From an uncultured Pelagibacteraceae bacterium (lineage in GTDB: Bacteria; Pseudomonadota; Alphaproteobacteria; Pelagibacterales; Pelagibacteraceae): 64,000 nucleotides of DNA. The stretch's first letter is position 1. Every line of letters begins with the position of its first letter. Shown here one piece after another: positions 45,243 through 55,080 of the stretch. The stretch lies in the NCBI GenBank assembly GCA_902604695.1, contig CACKZT010000001.1, forward strand, positions 151,345 through 215,344. Reading direction: 5' to 3'. Under the pieces are notes generated by a model that was not told the origin of the DNA, did not search any database, and saw only the letters and a list, made by a program, of their open reading frames with translations. The position numbers were made by a program, and so were the translations under genes.

Positions 45243-46960
45243 TAGATATCAGCGTAGGTTTTTACTTCTTTTTTCTTTCCTGGATGTGTAGGTGCACCTA
45301 GATATGCAGGTCCGACTGTTTGAGCGTATTTCCACAACGTGCCTGATCCAAATTCAGATTTTTTAGGTTTCCACTTTTTTTTTCTCAGAGAAAATTCTTT
45401 TTTTGACAATCTAACATTTATTGTTCCCTTTTTTGCATCTATGTCTATCAAATCTCCATTCTTCAAAAGCGCTATTGGACCTCCTATTGCTGCTTCTGGA
45501 CCGACATGACCAACACAAAAACCTCTTGTTGCTCCAGAAAATCTTCCATCAGTAATCAAAGCGACTTTTTCACCTTTTCCCTGTCCATAAATTGCTCCTG
45601 TAGTAGAAAGCATTTCTCTCATGCCAGGGCCTCCTCTAGGCCCTTCATATCTAATTACTATTACGTCTCCATCTTTATATTTTTTATTTTGTACAGCTGA
45701 CATGGCCTCTTCTTCTGTATCAAAACATCTTGCCTTTCCACTAAATTGTAACTTTTTTAATCCAGCGATTTTTACAATAGCTCCATCTGGTGCTAAATTT
45801 CCTTTTAGTCCTACAACTCCTCCATCTGCAGATAAAGGGTTGTTATATTTTCTCAAAACTTTTTGGTTAGTATTAAATTCTACATTTTTTAAATTTTCTT
45901 TCATAGATTTGCCAGTTACTGTCAAACAATTACCGTGGATGAATCCCCCGTCAAAGAGAGTTTTTAGTAACATGGGAACTCCTCCTGCTTCCCACATGTC
46001 TTTTGCAACATATTTTCCGCCAGGTTTTAAATCTGCTAGATATGGAGTTCTTTTAAATATTTTAGCAACATCCATTAAATCAAATTTTATTCCTATTTCA
46101 TTAGCAAGTGCAGGCAAATGTAAAGCTGCATTGGTAGAGCCTCCTGTAGCAGCAACTATTGTTGCAGCGTTTTCTAAAGATTTTTTAGTAACAATGTCAC
46201 GAGGTTTAATATTTTTTTCTAATAAATTCATTACTGTCTTTCCACTTTCAAAGGCATATCTGTCTCTCTCTTCATAAGGAGCTGGCGTTCCAGCAGAATA
46301 CGGTAAGGCTAATCCAATTGCTTCAGACACACAGGCCATAGTATTTGCTGTAAACTGTCCACCACAGGCTCCTGCGCTAGGACAGGCAACAAGTTCTAAT
46401 TCTTTTAATTCTTGTGATGACATTGATCCTGAAGAATGTTTTCCTACGGCTTCAAAAACATCTACAACCGTTACATCTTTTCCTTTATATCTTCCTGGCA
46501 AAATTGAACCTCCGTAAATAAATACACTAGGAACATTCAATCTTAACATAGACATCATTAAACCTGGCAAGGATTTGTCGCATCCTGCTATACCAACTAA
46601 TGCATCATAGCAATGTCCTCTAACTGTTAACTCAGCTGAGTCAGCTATAATTTCTCTGGAGATTAATGAAGATTTCATTCCTTCATGTCCCATAGCTATT
46701 CCATCGGTAACAGTGATTGTACAAAATTCTCGAGGTGTTCCCCCAAATTCTTTAACACCTTTTTTAACTGATTGAGCTTGTCTCATTAAAGCTGTGTTAC
46801 AGGGAGCTGCTTCATTCCAAGTTGATACGACACCAACAAATGGTTTAGCAACATCTTCTTCTGTTTCACCCATGGCATAGTAAAAAGATCGATGTGGAGC
46901 TCTATCTGACCCTAGCGATGTATGTCTACTAGGTAATTTCTTTTTATTAAATTTTGACAT
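45242..46960 (-). CDS. ilvD: dihydroxy-acid dehydratase
   Basis: Fe-S enzyme of valine, isoleucine and pantothenate synthesis that dehydrates 2,3-dihydroxy-3-methyl acids. Cluster cysteines are near residue 54 (AAPCNTAL), 127 (AGCDKSLPG) and about 200 ([10 protein letters not shown]). Hallmark [15 protein letters not shown] and [11 protein letters not shown] segments occur near the C-terminus. The Met at 46960 gives [15 protein letters not shown]; an ATG at 46978 is also in frame. It overlaps the end of valS by about 14 bases, an unusual pairing. Confidence 0.96.
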   Translation of the reverse strand: MSKFNKKKLPSRHTSLGSDRAPHRSFYYAMGETEEDVAKPFVGVVSTWNEAAPCNTALMRQAQSVKKGVKEFGGTPREFCTITVTDGIAMGHEGMKSSLISREIIADSAELTVRGHCYDALVGIAGCDKSLPGLMMSMLRLNVPSVFIYGGSILPGRYKGKDVTVVDVFEAVGKHSSGSMSSQELKELELVACPSAGACGGQFTANTMACVSEAIGLALPYSAGTPAPYEERDRYAFESGKTVMNLLEKNIKPRDIVTKKSLENAATIVAATGGSTNAALHLPALANEIGIKFDLMDVAKIFKRTPYLADLKPGGKYVAKDMWEAGGVPMLLKTLFDGGFIHGNCLTVTGKSMKENLKNVEFNTNQKVLRKYNNPLSADGGVVGLKGNLAPDGAIVKIAGLKKLQFSGKARCFDTEEEAMSAVQNKKYKDGDVIVIRYEGPRGGPGMREMLSTTGAIYGQGKGEKVALITDGRFSGATRGFCVGHVGPEAAIGGPIALLKNGDLIDIDAKKGTINVRLSKKEFSLRKKKWKPKKSEFGSGTLWKYAQTVGPAYLGAPTHPGKKKEVKTYADI

Positions 46961-49607
46961 TATTAATGCTTGATACAATACTTCTTAATTTATTTTCTTC
47001 AATGCTTAAATCTCTCAATAAGACTTTATCATTTTGAACAATTTCTCTTGGAGCATTCTTCAAATATGCTTTATTTTGTAATTTTTTGTTGAGGTTGTTA
47101 ATTTTTATCCCGATGACTTTAATTTTATCTAATAATTTATTTTTTTGCGATATTAAATCCACATCAGCATCAAATTTAAGAGACAATTTTTGCTTTAAAA
47201 CTAAGATTTCTATAATATTTTTTTTATCTCCTGAATTATTAGATAAACGACCTATCCTACCAACTTGTTTAATAACTTCTAAATTATTCTTAATTATTGA
47301 AATTACAGTTTCAGATTTATTGGATGTAATGATATCACAATATAGTTTTGGAGGAATATTTAATTCTGCTTTTGTTGATCTTATGTTAGAAATTAATTCT
47401 ATTACTTTAGATATATCAACTTGATTTTTTTTAAATTTACCAATTTTTTTATATCTAGGCCATTCACTTTCAATTAGAGATGTTTTGTAAAAAATATCTA
47501 ATTTATTTTTAATCCAAACTGTTTCTGAAAAAAAAGGAATGAAGGGATGCAACAATCTTAATATATTTGACATCATGAAAGCTGCAAATTGTCTTGCTTC
47601 TGCAATCGATACTTTATTTTTTGAGTTAAAAATTGGTTTTAAAAACTCTAGGTACCAGTCACAATAGTATTGCCACACGAATTTATAAACAACACGAGAA
47701 GCTTCATCAAATCTAAAATTTTCTATATGTTCTGTTGATTTTTCTTGTACTTCGATGAATTCACTAAAAATCCATTTGTTTATTGGAAGTTTTATTTTTT
47801 TAAGATTTATTTTTTTGTTTAGTTTGCAACTGTTTAAATTAAGAAAATTATTTGCGCTCCAGATTTTAGTAATAAAATTTCTATTTCCAATAACTCTATC
47901 TTTAGATAATTTAACATCTCTACCTGGCGAAGCCATAGATATAAGAGTAAACCTTAAACTATCAGCTCCATAAGTATTAATTAATTCCAAAGGATCAATG
48001 ACATTGCCTTTTGATTTTGACATTTTTTGACCTTTTTCATCCCTTACTAATGCGTGAACATAAACTTTTTTAAAAGGTGTTTTTTTTTGAAAGAAATTTC
48101 CCATCATTAACATTCTTGCGACCCAGAAAAAAATAATATCAAAACCTGTTACCAGTACAGATGTAGGATAAAATTTTTTTATTTCTTTTGTTTTTTCAGG
48201 CCAACCTAATGTTGCAAATGGCCATAAAGCAGAAGAAAACCACGTGTCTAGAACGTCTGTTTCTTGCTTTAAATTAAAAGTTTTATCTTTATGTTTTTTT
48301 TTTGCCAGCACAAAAGCTTTTTTTTCATTCTCGGCAACAAAAATATTATTATTTTCATCATACCAAGCTGGAATTCTATGACCCCACCAAATTTGACGAG
48401 AAATACACCATGGTTCGATATCATTCATCCATTGATAAAAAGTTTTTGTCCAATTTTTTGGAAAAAATGAAGTTTTATTTTCTTTAACAATCTTAATTGG
48501 TTTTTTTGCGAGTGATTTTGCATTAACAAACCATTGTTCAGTTAATAAAGGTTCAATGATTGTGTTAGATCTGTCTCCATAAGGAACTTTATTTTTAATA
48601 GTTTCTATTTTTATTAAATAATTTTTTAATTTAAGTTGATCAACAACAAATTTTCTTGCTTCAAATCTATCAAGGCCTATACAATCTTTAATTCCGTTTT
48701 TATTTATTTTTCCATCTTTTTCAAAAATATTTATTACGTTTAACTTATTTCTTTTACCCACTTCATAGTCATTGAAGTCATGTGCTGGAGTAATTTTTAC
48801 AGCTCCTGAACCTTGCTCGGGATCAGCATAACTGTCTGCGATAATTGTTATAATTCTTTCAACTAAAGGAATTCTAACTTTTTTTCCTATAAGATGTTTG
48901 TATCTTTCATCTTTTGGGTTTACTGCAATTGCTGTATCACCCATCATTGTTTCTGGACGAGTAGTAGCAATTGAAATTTTTTCTGATGAATTTTCTAAAT
49001 AATAATCAATGTAATAAAGTTTAGATTGAACTTCTTTTTGTATAACCTCTAAATCTGATATAGCAGTTTTTAAACCTGTATCCCAATTAATTAATTTAAC
49101 ATCTTTATAAATTAATTTTTTATTATACAATTCTACAAAAACTTTAATAACAGCTTTAGATAATTTTTCATCCATTGTAAATCTTGACCTTGACCAATCA
49201 CAAGAACAACCTAATTTTTTTAATTGTTCAACAATAATGCTTCCAGATTCTTTTTTCCATTCCCAAACTTTTTCAATAAATTTTTCTCTTCCTAGGTCAT
49301 CTTTTTTTAATCCTTCAAGCTTCAAATTTTTTTCTACAACTGCTTGGGTGGCTATACCTGCATGATCTGTCCCGGGTTGCCACAATGTTTCAAATCCTCT
49401 CATTCGATAAAATCTTGCTAGAACATCTTGAAGTGAGTTGTTAAGTGCATGTCCCATGTGTAGCCTACCAGTTATATTTGGTGGTGGTATTACCATCGAA
49501 AATGTTCTTTTTGATTTTGATTTTTTTGGTTTAAAGCATCCTTTTTTTTCCCAAAATTTTGAGATTTTTTTCTCTTCAGTATTATGGTTGTATTTCTTAA
49601 ATTCCAT
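46947..49607 (-). CDS. valS: valyl-tRNA synthetase
   Basis: Class I synthetase of 886 residues. HIGH motif HMGH at 50-53 (in [16 protein letters not shown]), [12 protein letters not shown] further on, the editing-domain stretch [12 protein letters not shown], and a C-terminal coiled coil (about 820-880) that stabilises tRNA binding. Upstream neighbour is tRNA-Cys on the opposite strand. Confidence 0.96.
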   Translation of the reverse strand: MEFKKYNHNTEEKKISKFWEKKGCFKPKKSKSKRTFSMVIPPPNITGRLHMGHALNNSLQDVLARFYRMRGFETLWQPGTDHAGIATQAVVEKNLKLEGLKKDDLGREKFIEKVWEWKKESGSIIVEQLKKLGCSCDWSRSRFTMDEKLSKAVIKVFVELYNKKLIYKDVKLINWDTGLKTAISDLEVIQKEVQSKLYYIDYYLENSSEKISIATTRPETMMGDTAIAVNPKDERYKHLIGKKVRIPLVERIITIIADSYADPEQGSGAVKITPAHDFNDYEVGKRNKLNVINIFEKDGKINKNGIKDCIGLDRFEARKFVVDQLKLKNYLIKIETIKNKVPYGDRSNTIIEPLLTEQWFVNAKSLAKKPIKIVKENKTSFFPKNWTKTFYQWMNDIEPWCISRQIWWGHRIPAWYDENNNIFVAENEKKAFVLAKKKHKDKTFNLKQETDVLDTWFSSALWPFATLGWPEKTKEIKKFYPTSVLVTGFDIIFFWVARMLMMGNFFQKKTPFKKVYVHALVRDEKGQKMSKSKGNVIDPLELINTYGADSLRFTLISMASPGRDVKLSKDRVIGNRNFITKIWSANNFLNLNSCKLNKKINLKKIKLPINKWIFSEFIEVQEKSTEHIENFRFDEASRVVYKFVWQYYCDWYLEFLKPIFNSKNKVSIAEARQFAAFMMSNILRLLHPFIPFFSETVWIKNKLDIFYKTSLIESEWPRYKKIGKFKKNQVDISKVIELISNIRSTKAELNIPPKLYCDIITSNKSETVISIIKNNLEVIKQVGRIGRLSNNSGDKKNIIEILVLKQKLSLKFDADVDLISQKNKLLDKIKVIGIKINNLNKKLQNKAYLKNAPREIVQNDKVLLRDLSIEENKLRSIVSSINNVKI

Positions 49608-49721
49608 TTTTGATAGTTGCCTCTAATACAGTTTATATCAAACGTATTAAAACCTTAAAGAGATAGATTTTGCTTTATTGGTGGACTTAAATGATTTAAA
49701 TAGTTCTTATTGCAATACTTT

Positions 49722-49795
49722 GGCCACGTGGCGGAATGGTTACGCAGAGGATTGCAAATCCTTTTATCCCAGTTCGATTCTGGGCGTGGCCTCCA
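49722..49795 (+). tRNA. tRNA-Cys(GCA)
   Basis: A 74-nt cloverleaf: acceptor GGCCACG pairs with CGTGGCC, anticodon loop TTGCAAA with anticodon GCA, T arm with AGTTCGATTCT, discriminator T (U73, the cysteine identity base), encoded CCA. Confidence 0.97.
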
Positions 49796-49901
49796 TAAGT
49801 GATTTATTTCATCTTTTTACTAGAAAAATTTGTCAACAAACCGCAGGTAGTGACATATGAGTCGCAGTCTAAAACAATGTAGATAATATTAAAGTAATTT
49901 A

Positions 49902-50024
49902 ATGAAAACAATAATTCTCATATTTCTTGCAATTACAATTGTTTGCATTCTTTTTAGACCAACATCTGTAAAAGAATTAAAAAAATTTAAAAACAATGAT
50001 AATTGGTCAAATATGGGCTTTTAA
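49902..50024 (+). CDS. 40-residue membrane peptide, unknown
   Basis: A short reading frame with one N-terminal hydrophobic helix (about residues 3-18, TIILIFLAITIVCILF) and a basic C-terminal tail (KELKKFKNN). It ends 14 bases before the next gene in the same direction. The composition looks like a real membrane anchor, but the frame is short and I do not recognise it. Confidence 0.45.
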   Translation: MKTIILIFLAITIVCILFRPTSVKELKKFKNNDNWSNMGF

Positions 50025-50038
50025 TAGAAAGGAAAAAT

Positions 50039-50248
50039 ATGAAGAATATTATCATAATACTTGTAATTACTTTATTTGCTGCCAGTTCATCTTTTGCAGG
50101 TTCGTGCCCAATGATGGCAGGAAAAGTGGAAAAGAAAATAGAACAAGCAAAAAAACTGCATGACGCTGGTGTAAAAGCACATTCAGAAGGCAATCATGCT
50201 AAATCAGAGGAATTGCTTAATAAAGCTCTTGATCTTTTTAAAAGTTAA
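50039..50248 (+). CDS. small exported helical protein, unknown
   Basis: A 69-residue protein with a typical signal peptide (KNIIIILVITLFAASSSFAG) whose cleavage would leave about 50 residues. The mature start contains Cys-Pro-Met-Met, a possible metal-binding tetrad, then a Lys/Glu/Ala-rich helix pair (QAKKLHDAGVKAHSEGNHA, EELLNKALDL) resembling a single TPR unit. I chose this start because GAAAGGA lies about six bases before the ATG; longer in-frame starts exist. It is followed by a GC-rich hairpin. Confidence 0.7.
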   Translation: MKNIIIILVITLFAASSSFAGSCPMMAGKVEKKIEQAKKLHDAGVKAHSEGNHAKSEELLNKALDLFKS

Positions 50249-50260
50249 TTAAATAATAAT

Positions 50261-50285
50261 GATGTGGGGCTAAAAAGCCCCCATC
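50261..50285. terminator. GC-rich hairpin after the small exported gene
   Basis: GATG-T-GGGGCT-AAAA-AGCCCC-CATC folds into a ten-pair stem with one bulged T and a four-base loop. There is no T run after it on the plus strand (AAAGAAG follows), so it may act as a 3' end stabiliser or attenuator rather than a full terminator. It lies 13 bases after the stop and about 8 bases before the DUF4396 ATG. Confidence 0.55.
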
Positions 50286-50292
50286 AAAGAAG

Positions 50293-50736
50293 ATGAATTT
50301 AAAAATTAAAAAAATTGATTGGTATTGTAGCAATACTTGGATTAGAAGTTCAAAAAATACTGCATGGTGCTTATTAGGTTGTTCGATCGGCGATTTTGGG
50401 ACTATTTTCTTTTTTCAAATATCTAATATAAATTTTCCAACTTTAAGTATAATGATCCTAGCTATTATTAACGGCTTGATTACCAGTATAATTTTAGAAA
50501 CTATTATTTTATTAAACCAGAAATTTAAGTTTATAAATGCAGTCAAAACAGCTTTTGGAATGAGCTTTATATCTATGATAAGTATGGAGGTTGCAATGAA
50601 TTTAACTGATTATCTATTAACTGGAGGAGCAGTATTAAATATAAATGTAATACCGATTATGCTTTTGGTGGGATTTATCACTCCATTACCCTATAATTAT
50701 TACAAGTTGAAAAGATACAATATTAGCTGTCACTAG
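50293..50736 (+). CDS. DUF4396 family membrane protein
   Basis: A 147-residue membrane protein with about four helices and a Cys-His C-terminus. Segments NTAWCLLGCSIGDFGTIFFF (about 20-39), TAFGMSFISMISMEVAMNL, LTGG and PLPYNYYKLKRYN match the DUF4396 pattern. The paired cysteines C26/C30 and the terminal Cys-His could bind a metal, perhaps copper, but no function has been assigned to the family as far as I know. It follows the small exported protein by about 45 bases. Confidence 0.75.
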   Translation: MNLKIKKIDWYCSNTWIRSSKNTAWCLLGCSIGDFGTIFFFQISNINFPTLSIMILAIINGLITSIILETIILLNQKFKFINAVKTAFGMSFISMISMEVAMNLTDYLLTGGAVLNINVIPIMLLVGFITPLPYNYYKLKRYNISCH

Positions 50737-50802
50737 GTAATTTTAAATTTAACAGAGAAATTAGTTGTTTTATATTTTTAAAAAAAGTATGTTCCAAATT
50801 AT

Positions 50803-50878
50803 TCCTCGGTAGCTCAGTTGGTAGAGCAGTTGACTGTTAATCAATTGGTCGCAGGTTCGAGTCCTGCCCGAGGAGCCA
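50803..50878 (+). tRNA. tRNA-Asn(GTT)
   Basis: A 76-nt cloverleaf: acceptor TCCTCGG pairs with CCGAGGA, anticodon loop CTGTTAA with anticodon GTT, T arm with GGTTCGAGTCC, discriminator G, encoded CCA. It ends seven bases before the convergent XRE gene. Confidence 0.97.
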
Positions 50879-50885
50879 AATAAGC

Positions 50886-51251
50886 CTAAGCACTTTTTTC
50901 TATATTATTTGTATTTCTTAATACTTGTAAAATTTTTTCTTTTTGTATTTTAGATAGTGAAGAAAAAGTTTTATTTAAAAAAGAGTAATTTAGATCGTCT
51001 CCTTCAAAAGTTTCATTATTAATATCTTTATAATCTCTGAAATCTTCATAGAAATATGTTATTGGAACTTTTAAAAACTTGCTTAATTGCATTAACCTGC
51101 TTGAACTTACTCCGTTTGTGCCTTTTTCGTATTTTTGAATTTGTTGAAATGTAACATTAATTGATTGTGCGACTTTTGTTTGAGTTAGACCTAAAGAAAG
51201 TCTTCTCATCCGTAATTTTTTTCCCAAGTGTATGTTAAAATTTTCTTCCAT
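50886..51251 (-). CDS. XRE-family helix-turn-helix regulator
   Basis: A 121-residue transcription factor. The HTH_3 domain covers residues 8-65 (RRLSLGLTQTKVAQSINVTF, with QIQKYEKGTNGVSSSRL), followed by a short variable tail with acidic and Asn-rich stretches. It resembles small alphaproteobacterial cro/C1-type regulators. A GGGAGA Shine-Dalgarno sequence lies eight bases before the ATG. The 153-base upstream region is AT-rich; I see no clear operator. Targets unknown. Confidence 0.88.
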   Translation of the reverse strand: MEENFNIHLGKKLRMRRLSLGLTQTKVAQSINVTFQQIQKYEKGTNGVSSSRLMQLSKFLKVPITYFYEDFRDYKDINNETFEGDDLNYSFLNKTFSSLSKIQKEKILQVLRNTNNIEKSA

Positions 51252-51404
51252 TATGATCTCCCTATTAAAATGAATTCAACATCATTTTTAATATTTTGGC
51301 AACATCTAATGTCCGTTTTGAGTATTTTTTTTTTGGGCCAAAAGACCTTATTTTATCTAAAAAAATGTTTGACAACTGGAAAAAAAAAAGAAGTAATTTG
51401 CTCT

Positions 51405-52112
51405 CTATTGAACATTTTTAATTCTATATTCCCAATATCCTGTTTTATCAAAAGCTGCTTTAACCCAGATTAAAGATTTTTCATCATACCATATGTCAGT
51501 ATTAAGTTTTTTTTCTTTTGGTAAATCTTTATCAGAGGATGCAAAATTAAAATGTAACGTTTGGTATTCTTTTCCATTTATATTTATTTTTTCCTTGCCG
51601 ATAAAAGTTACCTTTTGCTTGATAATTCTACCTGAAATAGCGCTTATTTGAGCTTTAGCTTTCACAATTTCATGATTCCACCATGTTCCAACAATAAAAT
51701 CTTTTGATGCAGGTCCTTTATAAGATGAGCCGTCAATTAAAAGTTCATTTTTGTCTTTATCGAAAGCGATATTTACGTACTTCTCTTTTTTATTTTGATT
51801 TGTTTTTGATTCAAAGCTTAAAAACTTCATATTTTGGTAATTTTCCTCACTAACAGCTTTATAACGATATAAGTCTATACCTAGTTTTGTTATTTTAAAC
51901 TCAACATGGCTTTTGACTGTCAAATTACCCTCTGACCTTAAAAAATCAAAATTATGAAAGCCTATAAGGTTATTGTTTCTGTAAAGATCATATTCGATTT
52001 TATTATAATTTGAGTAATGTTCTACATGACTAAATGTATTGGAATAGATTGAAAAAATAAATATAATTGGTAGAAATATTTTTTTTAAAAATTTAGTTAA
52101 ATGAAAAATCAT
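51405..52112 (-). CDS. exported DUF6134-like protein
   Basis: A roughly 235-residue exported protein. A signal peptide covers the first about 28 residues (LTKFLKKIFLPIIFIFSIYS). The mature part is a beta-rich lipocalin-like domain with NKIEYDLYRNNNLIGFHNF near the start, GTWWNHEIVKAK in the middle, and a C-terminal DIWYDEKSLIWVKAAFDKTG, which resembles DUF6134/DUF3108 proteins. The Met at 52112 is used; the frame also has a Met at 52127. The 5' end overlaps the start of cysK on the other strand by 12 bases. Function unknown. Confidence 0.75.
   Translation of the reverse strand: MIFHLTKFLKKIFLPIIFIFSIYSNTFSHVEHYSNYNKIEYDLYRNNNLIGFHNFDFLRSEGNLTVKSHVEFKITKLGIDLYRYKAVSEENYQNMKFLSFESKTNQNKKEKYVNIAFDKDKNELLIDGSSYKGPASKDFIVGTWWNHEIVKAKAQISAISGRIIKQKVTFIGKEKININGKEYQTLHFNFASSDKDLPKEKKLNTDIWYDEKSLIWVKAAFDKTGYWEYRIKNVQ
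52039..52067 (+). promoter_or_regulatory. candidate cysK promoter inside opposite gene
   Basis: TTGGAA at 52039-52044, 17-base spacer, and a perfect TATAAT at 52062-52067. It would start transcription near 52074, 27 bases before the cysK ATG, within the coding region of the minus-strand DUF6134-like gene. Confidence 0.5.
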
Positions 52113-53096
52113 AGTATTATAAGTCAAATAGGAAATACACCATTGGTTAAATTAAAACAAGCCTCTGATTTGACTGGTTGTAATATTTACGGGAAAGCTG
52201 AATATACAAATCCTGGAGAATCTGTCAAAGATAGGGCTGCGCTTTTTATAGTTCAGGATGCGATTAATCGAAAATTGATTTCTAAAGGTGGAACAATTGT
52301 TGAGGGAACCGCAGGAAATACAGGCATAGGATTGGCTTTGGTTTGTAAAGAATATGATTTAAAATTAAAAATCGTTATTCCTAAAACTCAATCTAAAGAA
52401 AAGAAAGAAAAGCTCAAAGAATTAGGTGCAGAATTAATAGAAGTTGAAGCAGTTCCTTATTCCGATCCAAACAATTATATAAAACAATCAAAAAAAATAG
52501 CAGAAGATTTAAATAAAAATAATAAAAATGGGGCGTATTGGGCCAACCAATTTGATAATACTATTAATACCGATGCACATATTAAAACTACAGCTAGAGA
52601 AATATGGATACAAACAGCTGGAAAAATTGATGCGTTTACTTGCGCTGTGGGAACTGGTGGTACTCTTTCAGGAGTCTCTTTAGGTCTTAAAGAAAAAAAT
52701 AAGAATATCAAGATAGCTTTATCTGATCCTATGGGATCTTCTTTATATTCTTATATAAAATACAAAAAATTAGAAAATACAGGAAATTCTATAACTGAAG
52801 GAATTGGAACTGGAAGAATAACAAAAAATTTTGAAAAGGCACTTGTAGATACTGCTTTTCAAACAAATGATACCGAAGCTTTAAATATAGTTTATGATTT
52901 AATAAAAACTCAAAAAATTATTTTAGGTGGATCCTCCGGGATCAATATAGCAGGAGCCATAAAACTAGGCAAAGAAATGGGGCCAGGTAAGACTATTGTA
53001 ACAATATTGTGTGACCACGGAAAGCGGTATGCTAGCAAAATTTTTAATAAAGATTTTTTAAAGTCTAAGAATCTACCAATTCCAAGTTGGTTATAA
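52101..53096 (+). CDS. cysK: cysteine synthase A family enzyme
   Basis: PLP enzyme of 331 residues converting O-acetylserine and sulfide to cysteine. The PLP lysine is K43 in GESVKDRAA; the substrate loop [14 protein letters not shown] and the GTGGTLSG phosphate-binding loop follow. The normal N-terminus ([15 protein letters not shown]) supports the ATG at 52101. CysM-type or cystathionine-beta-synthase-like function cannot be fully excluded. It overlaps the convergent aapP end by six bases. Confidence 0.92.
   Translation: MKNHSIISQIGNTPLVKLKQASDLTGCNIYGKAEYTNPGESVKDRAALFIVQDAINRKLISKGGTIVEGTAGNTGIGLALVCKEYDLKLKIVIPKTQSKEKKEKLKELGAELIEVEAVPYSDPNNYIKQSKKIAEDLNKNNKNGAYWANQFDNTINTDAHIKTTAREIWIQTAGKIDAFTCAVGTGGTLSGVSLGLKEKNKNIKIALSDPMGSSLYSYIKYKKLENTGNSITEGIGTGRITKNFEKALVDTAFQTNDTEALNIVYDLIKTQKIILGGSSGINIAGAIKLGKEMGPGKTIVTILCDHGKRYASKIFNKDFLKSKNLPIPSWL
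52116..52121 (-). promoter_or_regulatory. candidate -10 element of the DUF6134-like gene
   Basis: A perfect TATAAT on the minus strand, located inside the first codons of cysK. Transcription would start about seven bases beyond it, at or next to the ATG at 52112, giving a leaderless message. No good -35 is seen. Confidence 0.4.
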
Positions 53097-53822
53097 TATT
53101 TGACTTAAAAAGAGCTTAGTTCTATCTGATTTAGGATTGTCAAAAAAATCTTTAGTTTTTGCTTTTTCCACAATACGACCTTCATCCATAAAAATCATAT
53201 TATCTGCAACTTCTTTTGCAAAGCCCATTTCATGAGTAACAACAATCATAGTCATTCCTGCTTTAGCCAAATCTACCATTGAGTCCAAAACTTCTTTGAT
53301 CATTTCAGGATCAAGTGCTGAAGTAGGTTCGTCAAATAACATTATTTTTGGTTCCATACACAAAGCTCTAGCAAGAGCTGATCTTTGTTGTTGCCCTCCT
53401 GATAATTGACCAGGAAACTTTTTAGCTTGATCAGCGATTTGAACTCTTTCTAAATTTTTCATAGCAATTTCTTCAGCTTGTTTTTTTGGCATTTTCTTTA
53501 CCCAAATTGGAGCTAATGTACAATTATCTAAAATTGATAAATGAGGAAAAAGATTGAATTGTTGAAATACCATCCCAACTTCAGCTCGTATTTTTTCTAT
53601 ATCTTTTGTGTTCTCTGAAATTTCATTTCCGTCAACTATTATTTGACCATCTTGATGTTCTTCAAGTCTATTTATACATCTAATAAGTGTAGACTTACCT
53701 GAGCCTGAGGGTCCGCAAATAACAATTTTCTCTTGTTGATTAACTTCAAGATCTATATCTTTTAAGGCTTGAAATTTATCAAACCATTTATTAACTTTTT
53801 TTAATTCAATAATTTTACTCAT
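53091..53822 (-). CDS. aapP: amino-acid ABC transporter ATPase AapP
   Basis: ATP-binding subunit of the general L-amino-acid importer, 243 residues. Walker [10 protein letters not shown] (37-45), Q-loop FQQFNLFPH, signature LSGGQQQR (from 140), Walker [12 protein letters not shown] (from 161). It ends the aapJ-Q-M-P unit, two bases after aapM. Confidence 0.95.
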   Translation of the reverse strand: MSKIIELKKVNKWFDKFQALKDIDLEVNQQEKIVICGPSGSGKSTLIRCINRLEEHQDGQIIVDGNEISENTKDIEKIRAEVGMVFQQFNLFPHLSILDNCTLAPIWVKKMPKKQAEEIAMKNLERVQIADQAKKFPGQLSGGQQQRSALARALCMEPKIMLFDEPTSALDPEMIKEVLDSMVDLAKAGMTMIVVTHEMGFAKEVADNMIFMDEGRIVEKAKTKDFFDNPKSDRTKLFLSQIL

Positions 53823-53823
53823 A

Positions 53824-55080
53824 TTATCTTTCAGTACTTAATTTTGTTTCTAAATTTTGGCTGTATCTACTCATAGCATAACATATTACCCAGAATACTA
53901 AACCTGCAAATACATAGCCTTCCATGGCCATTCCAAGCCATTTTGGATTTGTTTTTGCTAAATTTACCATACCAGCAAGTTCTAGCAACCCTACTACAAA
54001 TATTAATGGAGTATCTTTAACTAATGCTAAAAATGTATTGGCAATTCCTGGGATTACTAGTTTTAGCGCTTGAGGTAATATAATTAAAAAATGCATTCTC
54101 CAATATCCCATTCCGAGTGATTTAGCGGCATCATATTGTCCTTTAGGTAGAGCTTGCAATCCTCCTCTGATAACCTCAGCCATATATGCAGCTTCGAAAA
54201 GAGTAATAGCAATTAAAACTCTTATTAATTTATCTACATAGGTGCCGTCAGGTAAAAACATTGGAAACATTACAGCTGACATGAATAATACAGTTATTAA
54301 AGGTACACCTCTCCACAGTTCTATAAATCCAATAGAAGAATATTTTATAGCAGGTAAATTTGATCTTCTTCCTAAAGCTAAAAACATTCCTATAGGAAAA
54401 CACAATATTAATGCAAATGCTGAAACTATGAATGTTAGTGATAAACCTCCCCAAGCTCCTGTCTCTACATATTTAAGTCCAAAATCACCGCCGCCTATGA
54501 GTTTAAGACCTATAATTGGGTAAATAAAAAGTAAAAAACCAAGAAAGTATTTCTTAAATTTAACTGGTACAAAGAAAGATGCTCCTACAAGGAAAAAAAG
54601 TATTAAAAATGCTGCGTTTATTCTCCATTGTTCGGCGTCCGGGTACATGCCGTAAACAAATCTATTTAACCAAACTTTAACAAAAACCCAACACGCTCCC
54701 CCGCTTGTACAATCTTCTTTTTTTGTCCCTATAAAATCAGCATCAAAAATAAACCAATTTAACAAAGGAGGAACAAACTTAATAAGTACAAAAATTACCA
54801 ATAAACTTAAAATTGCATTAAAATTACTAGAATTAAAATTAGTATTTATTTTATCAAGTAGTCTGTTTCCACTAAATTCAATTCTAATTAAGTAAAGTCC
54901 AATCGTTCCAAATATAATAGGCATAAAATAACTCAACCTCTCTGGTAAAAATCCAGTAACGTTTAAATTAAAAAAAGTGTTAGCTAAAAAGTCAATAAAG
55001 CCCAATAAAACAAGGAAACCACCAATGCTTACATAGTTAGTCAAATTTTCTTTATTAGGTTTTATTAAATTAATATTCAT
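53824..55080 (-). CDS. aapM: amino-acid ABC transporter permease AapM
   Basis: A 418-residue HisM-type permease. Eight or so helices; the EAA loop region reads [32 protein letters not shown]. The long extra N-terminal part and the loop with [10 protein letters not shown] are typical of AapM rather than shorter GlnP-like permeases. Its start overlaps the aapQ stop by one base. Confidence 0.93.
   Translation of the reverse strand: MNINLIKPNKENLTNYVSIGGFLVLLGFIDFLANTFFNLNVTGFLPERLSYFMPIIFGTIGLYLIRIEFSGNRLLDKINTNFNSSNFNAILSLLVIFVLIKFVPPLLNWFIFDADFIGTKKEDCTSGGACWVFVKVWLNRFVYGMYPDAEQWRINAAFLILFFLVGASFFVPVKFKKYFLGFLLFIYPIIGLKLIGGGDFGLKYVETGAWGGLSLTFIVSAFALILCFPIGMFLALGRRSNLPAIKYSSIGFIELWRGVPLITVLFMSAVMFPMFLPDGTYVDKLIRVLIAITLFEAAYMAEVIRGGLQALPKGQYDAAKSLGMGYWRMHFLIILPQALKLVIPGIANTFLALVKDTPLIFVVGLLELAGMVNLAKTNPKWLGMAMEGYVFAGLVFWVICYAMSRYSQNLETKLSTER

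Noticed and set aside
45621..46277. 218-codon open frame opposite ilvD
   Set aside because: It is a shadow of the well-conserved ilvD codons; the translation is low-complexity Pro/Ser/Phe-rich without domain features.
49678..49860. 60-codon open frame across tRNA-Cys
   Set aside because: Covers a complete tRNA gene; coding is by chance.
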